Positions 61,817 to 64,000 of a DNA stretch of 64,000 nucleotides are shown piece by piece. The notes beneath the pieces were generated by a model. That model was given only the letters and a program-made list of their open reading frames with translations. It searched no databases and had not been told where the DNA came from. The stretch covers positions 1,550,001-1,614,000 of the forward strand of contig OZ257133.1 of assembly GCA_965279135.1 (NCBI GenBank), in the 5' to 3' direction. The translations under genes and the position numbers were made by a program. Position 1 is the first letter of the stretch; every line of letters begins with the position of its first letter. Source of the stretch: Croceimicrobium sp965279135. GTDB taxonomy: Bacteria; Bacteroidota; Bacteroidia; Flavobacteriales; Schleiferiaceae.

Positions 61817-63346
61817 TTAGTTCACGATCTTAATCCACAGATCTCCGCTGTAAGCTCCATTCAAGTTAGAAGCTTTCGCTTGATCCGCAGCTTGATAAGA
61901 ATCAAACTTCAATAGGTATACATAGTAGAAGTTATTGCTCGCATCCTGGAATACTTGTGCATCCAATCCCTGGCTGCGTAAACGATTCATCAAACGGTTT
62001 GCATTACCCTGATTTCCGAATACTCCCGCAGTTACGTAGTATCCCGGAGAACCTGGCGTAACATTAGACGCCATATTGTTACTAGGATAGTTTTGCGTTC
62101 CAGTATTAGAAGTTCCCGACTGATTCTGATTTGACGGGTTGTTATTCATGTTGTTCTGACGCTGATTCTGCAGATCCTGCATGCTACGTCCACCATCATT
62201 GCTGGTATTCGTGTTATTGCCAGGATTGTTACGGTTATTCTCCGCAGCTTTATCTGCCTCAGCTTTCAAACGCTCTACTTCGGCCTCCATTTTCTTACGC
62301 TCCTCTTCAAGAGCTTTGGCCATTTCATCCTTGTAGTCGTCCTTGAATTCTTCTAACTTCTCATCAATGGTTTCATCCACCTCATCACGCTGACGACGAA
62401 GATCACGTTTAACACGCTTCAATTCGTTCTGTAAACGCTCATTCTCCTTATTGCTACCAAAGCGATAGGTTAACATAAACTCATGACTTGTACCAAAGTT
62501 GGAAGCATAAGTATTGGTAGAGAAGTCATAGGCATATCCCAGTGTAAGGGATTCAGAAAGATTTAGTCCAATGTTAGCAGTTACACCGTAGTTAGAACGG
62601 AACATCGCTCCAACATAGCCGTATTCTACCATATTGTAAAGCAGACCTGCATCGATTTGGAAGGGTACTGCTTCTGCAGCACGAACCATCACAATCGGAC
62701 TTAAAACCTGCTTATCTCCGGCAAATTTGAAATCATACTGAGCAGATGCCACATAATGGCGAATCAAGTTGTAATTGATATCGCTTGGATTAGTAGCATA
62801 TACCACATTCTGACTTAAGAGTTGCGGCGCAGCAAAACCCAAGGTGAAATCACGTACATTCAAACTCAAACCCAGGTTGATATCGAAAGTACCACGATTA
62901 GGAGCGACTACAGTGAAAATATCTCCCGCATCGCGAGCACGAACACCGCTCTGATCTATACTCTGGTTAATATAGCCCGCACCTAATCCACCGGAAAGAC
63001 CTATATCATCACTTAATTGAACATGATAGGCATAGTTTCCATAAACACCTATCCGGTTTAGGATATCCGTTTTATCGGAAAATCCATAAACACTCCAACC
63101 TACTCGACCATCATTCAAACTACCATTAACACCTAAAGCAGATGTTTCTGGAGAGCCTTGAATACCGGTCCACTGGCGACGGTGTAAGATGGTAGCTTCT
63201 GTAACTCCTGAACTTCCTGATAAAGCAGGGTTGTAGATATAAGGAGTAAAGAAGTAATTACTGTATAGCGGGATCTGTTGGGCTTGCGTGAAGGTAGCCA
63301 TCAGTCCCAGGCCAATTAAAAGGATTAATTTCTTCATGCTCTTCAT
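61817..63346 (-). CDS. PorP/SprF-family T9SS membrane protein fused to coiled coil and SPOR domain
   Basis: A 509-residue protein: signal peptide (ILLIGLGLMATFTQAQ), then a complete PorP/SprF barrel (24-300, starting QIPLYSNYFFTPYIYNPALSG and ending HEFMLTYRFG). A charged coiled coil (about 305-375, ELKRVKRDLRRQRDEVDETID) and an Asn/Ser/Gln/Gly-rich linker (375-430) lead to a SPOR-like domain (GYYVTAGVFGNQGNANRLMNRL...YYVYLLKFDSYQAADQA). Ordinary family members stop after the barrel at about 300-340 residues. The SPOR part would bind denuded peptidoglycan. It starts 1 bp after a type-B T9SS gene, the SprB-SprF arrangement. Confidence 0.9.
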   Translation of the reverse strand: MKSMKKLILLIGLGLMATFTQAQQIPLYSNYFFTPYIYNPALSGSSGVTEATILHRRQWTGIQGSPETSALGVNGSLNDGRVGWSVYGFSDKTDILNRIGVYGNYAYHVQLSDDIGLSGGLGAGYINQSIDQSGVRARDAGDIFTVVAPNRGTFDINLGLSLNVRDFTLGFAAPQLLSQNVVYATNPSDINYNLIRHYVASAQYDFKFAGDKQVLSPIVMVRAAEAVPFQIDAGLLYNMVEYGYVGAMFRSNYGVTANIGLNLSESLTLGYAYDFSTNTYASNFGTSHEFMLTYRFGSNKENERLQNELKRVKRDLRRQRDEVDETIDEKLEEFKDDYKDEMAKALEEERKKMEAEVERLKAEADKAAENNRNNPGNNTNTSNDGGRSMQDLQNQRQNNMNNNPSNQNQSGTSNTGTQNYPSNNMASNVTPGSPGYYVTAGVFGNQGNANRLMNRLRSQGLDAQVFQDASNNFYYVYLLKFDSYQAADQAKASNLNGAYSGDLWIKIVN

Positions 63347-63347
63347 C

Positions 63348-64000
63348 TTATTGTTGGTTGCGGATTATGGTGATGGCATTTTGCATGCGAACTTCGCCGC
63401 CACAATCGAGTATGTAGTAATATGTACCATCCGGTAGATCGTTACCACCATTATCGGTACCACCCCAGGTTCCTGGGAAGTTTTGATCATCATAAACCAC
63501 AGAACCCCAACGATTCATTACGGTTAATGCACAGGCATCTCCGCCCATCAACTCACGAATATCCCAAAGGTCATTCAGTCCATCACCATTTGGTGTGAAG
63601 ATGTTGAAAGATTGATTTACAGCAGAAATCTGATCTGGAATGTTACTGTTGATAATGATCTGTAAAGAATCCAGTCCTACACAACCTCGTGCATTGGTAA
63701 CCTCTACATAGATCGTTACAGTATCAGCCAACACACCATCTTCAAGGACCTTACTAACCTGTATAGTCTGACTTAGGAAGTCGCTAAACTCTATCGGTTT
63801 ATTAGCATACCAACGATAATTGGTTCCACCGAAAGCAGTAAGCGTGGCAATCTCTCCAGATTTAATTATCTGATCAGGACCTGCAGCTGCACTTACGGTT
63901 AAAGCGAATACCGTTACCGTATCTCTGGTGATACAGCCATTTATGCCAATCGCTTCCGCTGGATACTGTCCAGGAATATTGATGTATCGAGTGGCACCCG
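63348..64000 (-). CDS. T9SS type-B surface protein, C-terminal part (5' end outside window)
   Basis: The frame is open to the right edge, so the N-terminus is missing; 217 residues are visible. An SprB/Ig-like repeat (VTVFALTVSAAAGPDQIIKS...TNYRWYANKPIEF; TIYVEVTNARGCVGLDSLQI) is followed by a complete type B sorting domain: FNIFTPNGDGLNDLWDI, LTVMNRWGSVVYDDQNF, GTYYYILDC. It ends 1 bp before the PorP/SprF-SPOR gene, which is probably its dedicated T9SS partner. Confidence 0.92.
   Translation of the reverse strand, partial: GATRYINIPGQYPAEAIGINGCITRDTVTVFALTVSAAAGPDQIIKSGEIATLTAFGGTNYRWYANKPIEFSDFLSQTIQVSKVLEDGVLADTVTIYVEVTNARGCVGLDSLQIIINSNIPDQISAVNQSFNIFTPNGDGLNDLWDIRELMGGDACALTVMNRWGSVVYDDQNFPGTWGGTDNGGNDLPDGTYYYILDCGGEVRMQNAITIIRNQQ

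Noticed and set aside
1..64000. Prophage, transposon, toxin-antitoxin or anti-phage island
   Set aside because: No integrase, transposase, terminase, restriction, nuclease or toxin-antitoxin genes were recognised; gene content is chromosomal throughout.

Overview
The window is chromosomal DNA of a marine-type Bacteroidota, most likely a Flavobacteriales / Cryomorphaceae-Schleiferiaceae-like bacterium (inferred). The evidence is type IX secretion (T9SS) C-terminal sorting domains of both type A and type B, a PorP/SprF-like partner protein, SprB and HYR surface repeats, a TonB receptor paired with a DUF4249 lipoprotein, and promoters with the Bacteroidota -7 element TAnnTTTG instead of a -35/-10 pair. 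Shine-Dalgarno sites are not evident. I found no rRNA, tRNA, CRISPR array, insertion sequence, prophage or integrase.

Layout. 1-12.0 kb: a split two-component module (kinase tail plus receiver-kinase), a PLP decarboxylase, a glycosyltransferase, a NamZ/DUF1343 muramidase abutting a divergent LolE-type permease, a cystathionine beta-synthase-like enzyme with a BtuF-like partner, a hybrid kinase and pyrD. 12-20.6 kb: housekeeping genes (smpB, folD, ffh, argS, arginase) and small unknowns. 20.6-33.7 kb: a TonB receptor/DUF4249 pair, then the run ftsK-lolA-LptF-GT4-GT2-ribB-like. 33.8-45.1 kb: a four-gene minus-strand operon of surface proteins (SprB-repeat protein, FG-GAP/ASPIC lipoprotein, 1752-residue HYR adhesin with T9SS tail, OmpA protein), separated by only 8-10 bp and closed by a terminator. 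45.3-51.1 kb: plus-strand lipoproteins and exported proteins (DUF255 thioredoxin-fold lipoprotein, S41 peptidase, unknowns) and an acetyltransferase. 51.1-57.2 kb: six minus-strand genes, every junction overlapping (M3 peptidase, rsmA, mgtE, outer-membrane protein, dehydrogenase, GNAT). 57.3-64 kb: a DinB-like protein, a Cys-rich secreted protein, a Gly-rich type-B T9SS protein, and a T9SS type-B protein directly followed by a PorP/SprF-coiled-coil-SPOR fusion.

Most unusual signal: three intergenic arrays of an in-phase heptanucleotide (consensus TAGTAGA, closing with AGGTA[G/A]A-AAGT), each beginning at or within a few bases of a stop codon and always in the orientation of the gene that ends there. 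Other points of note are the SPOR fusion, a RibB protein whose GTP cyclohydrolase II half has lost all three zinc cysteines, a higher-order three-unit repeat in the adhesin, an arginase-argS operon, and a paired 13-bp direct repeat 21 bp apart upstream of a methyltransferase promoter.
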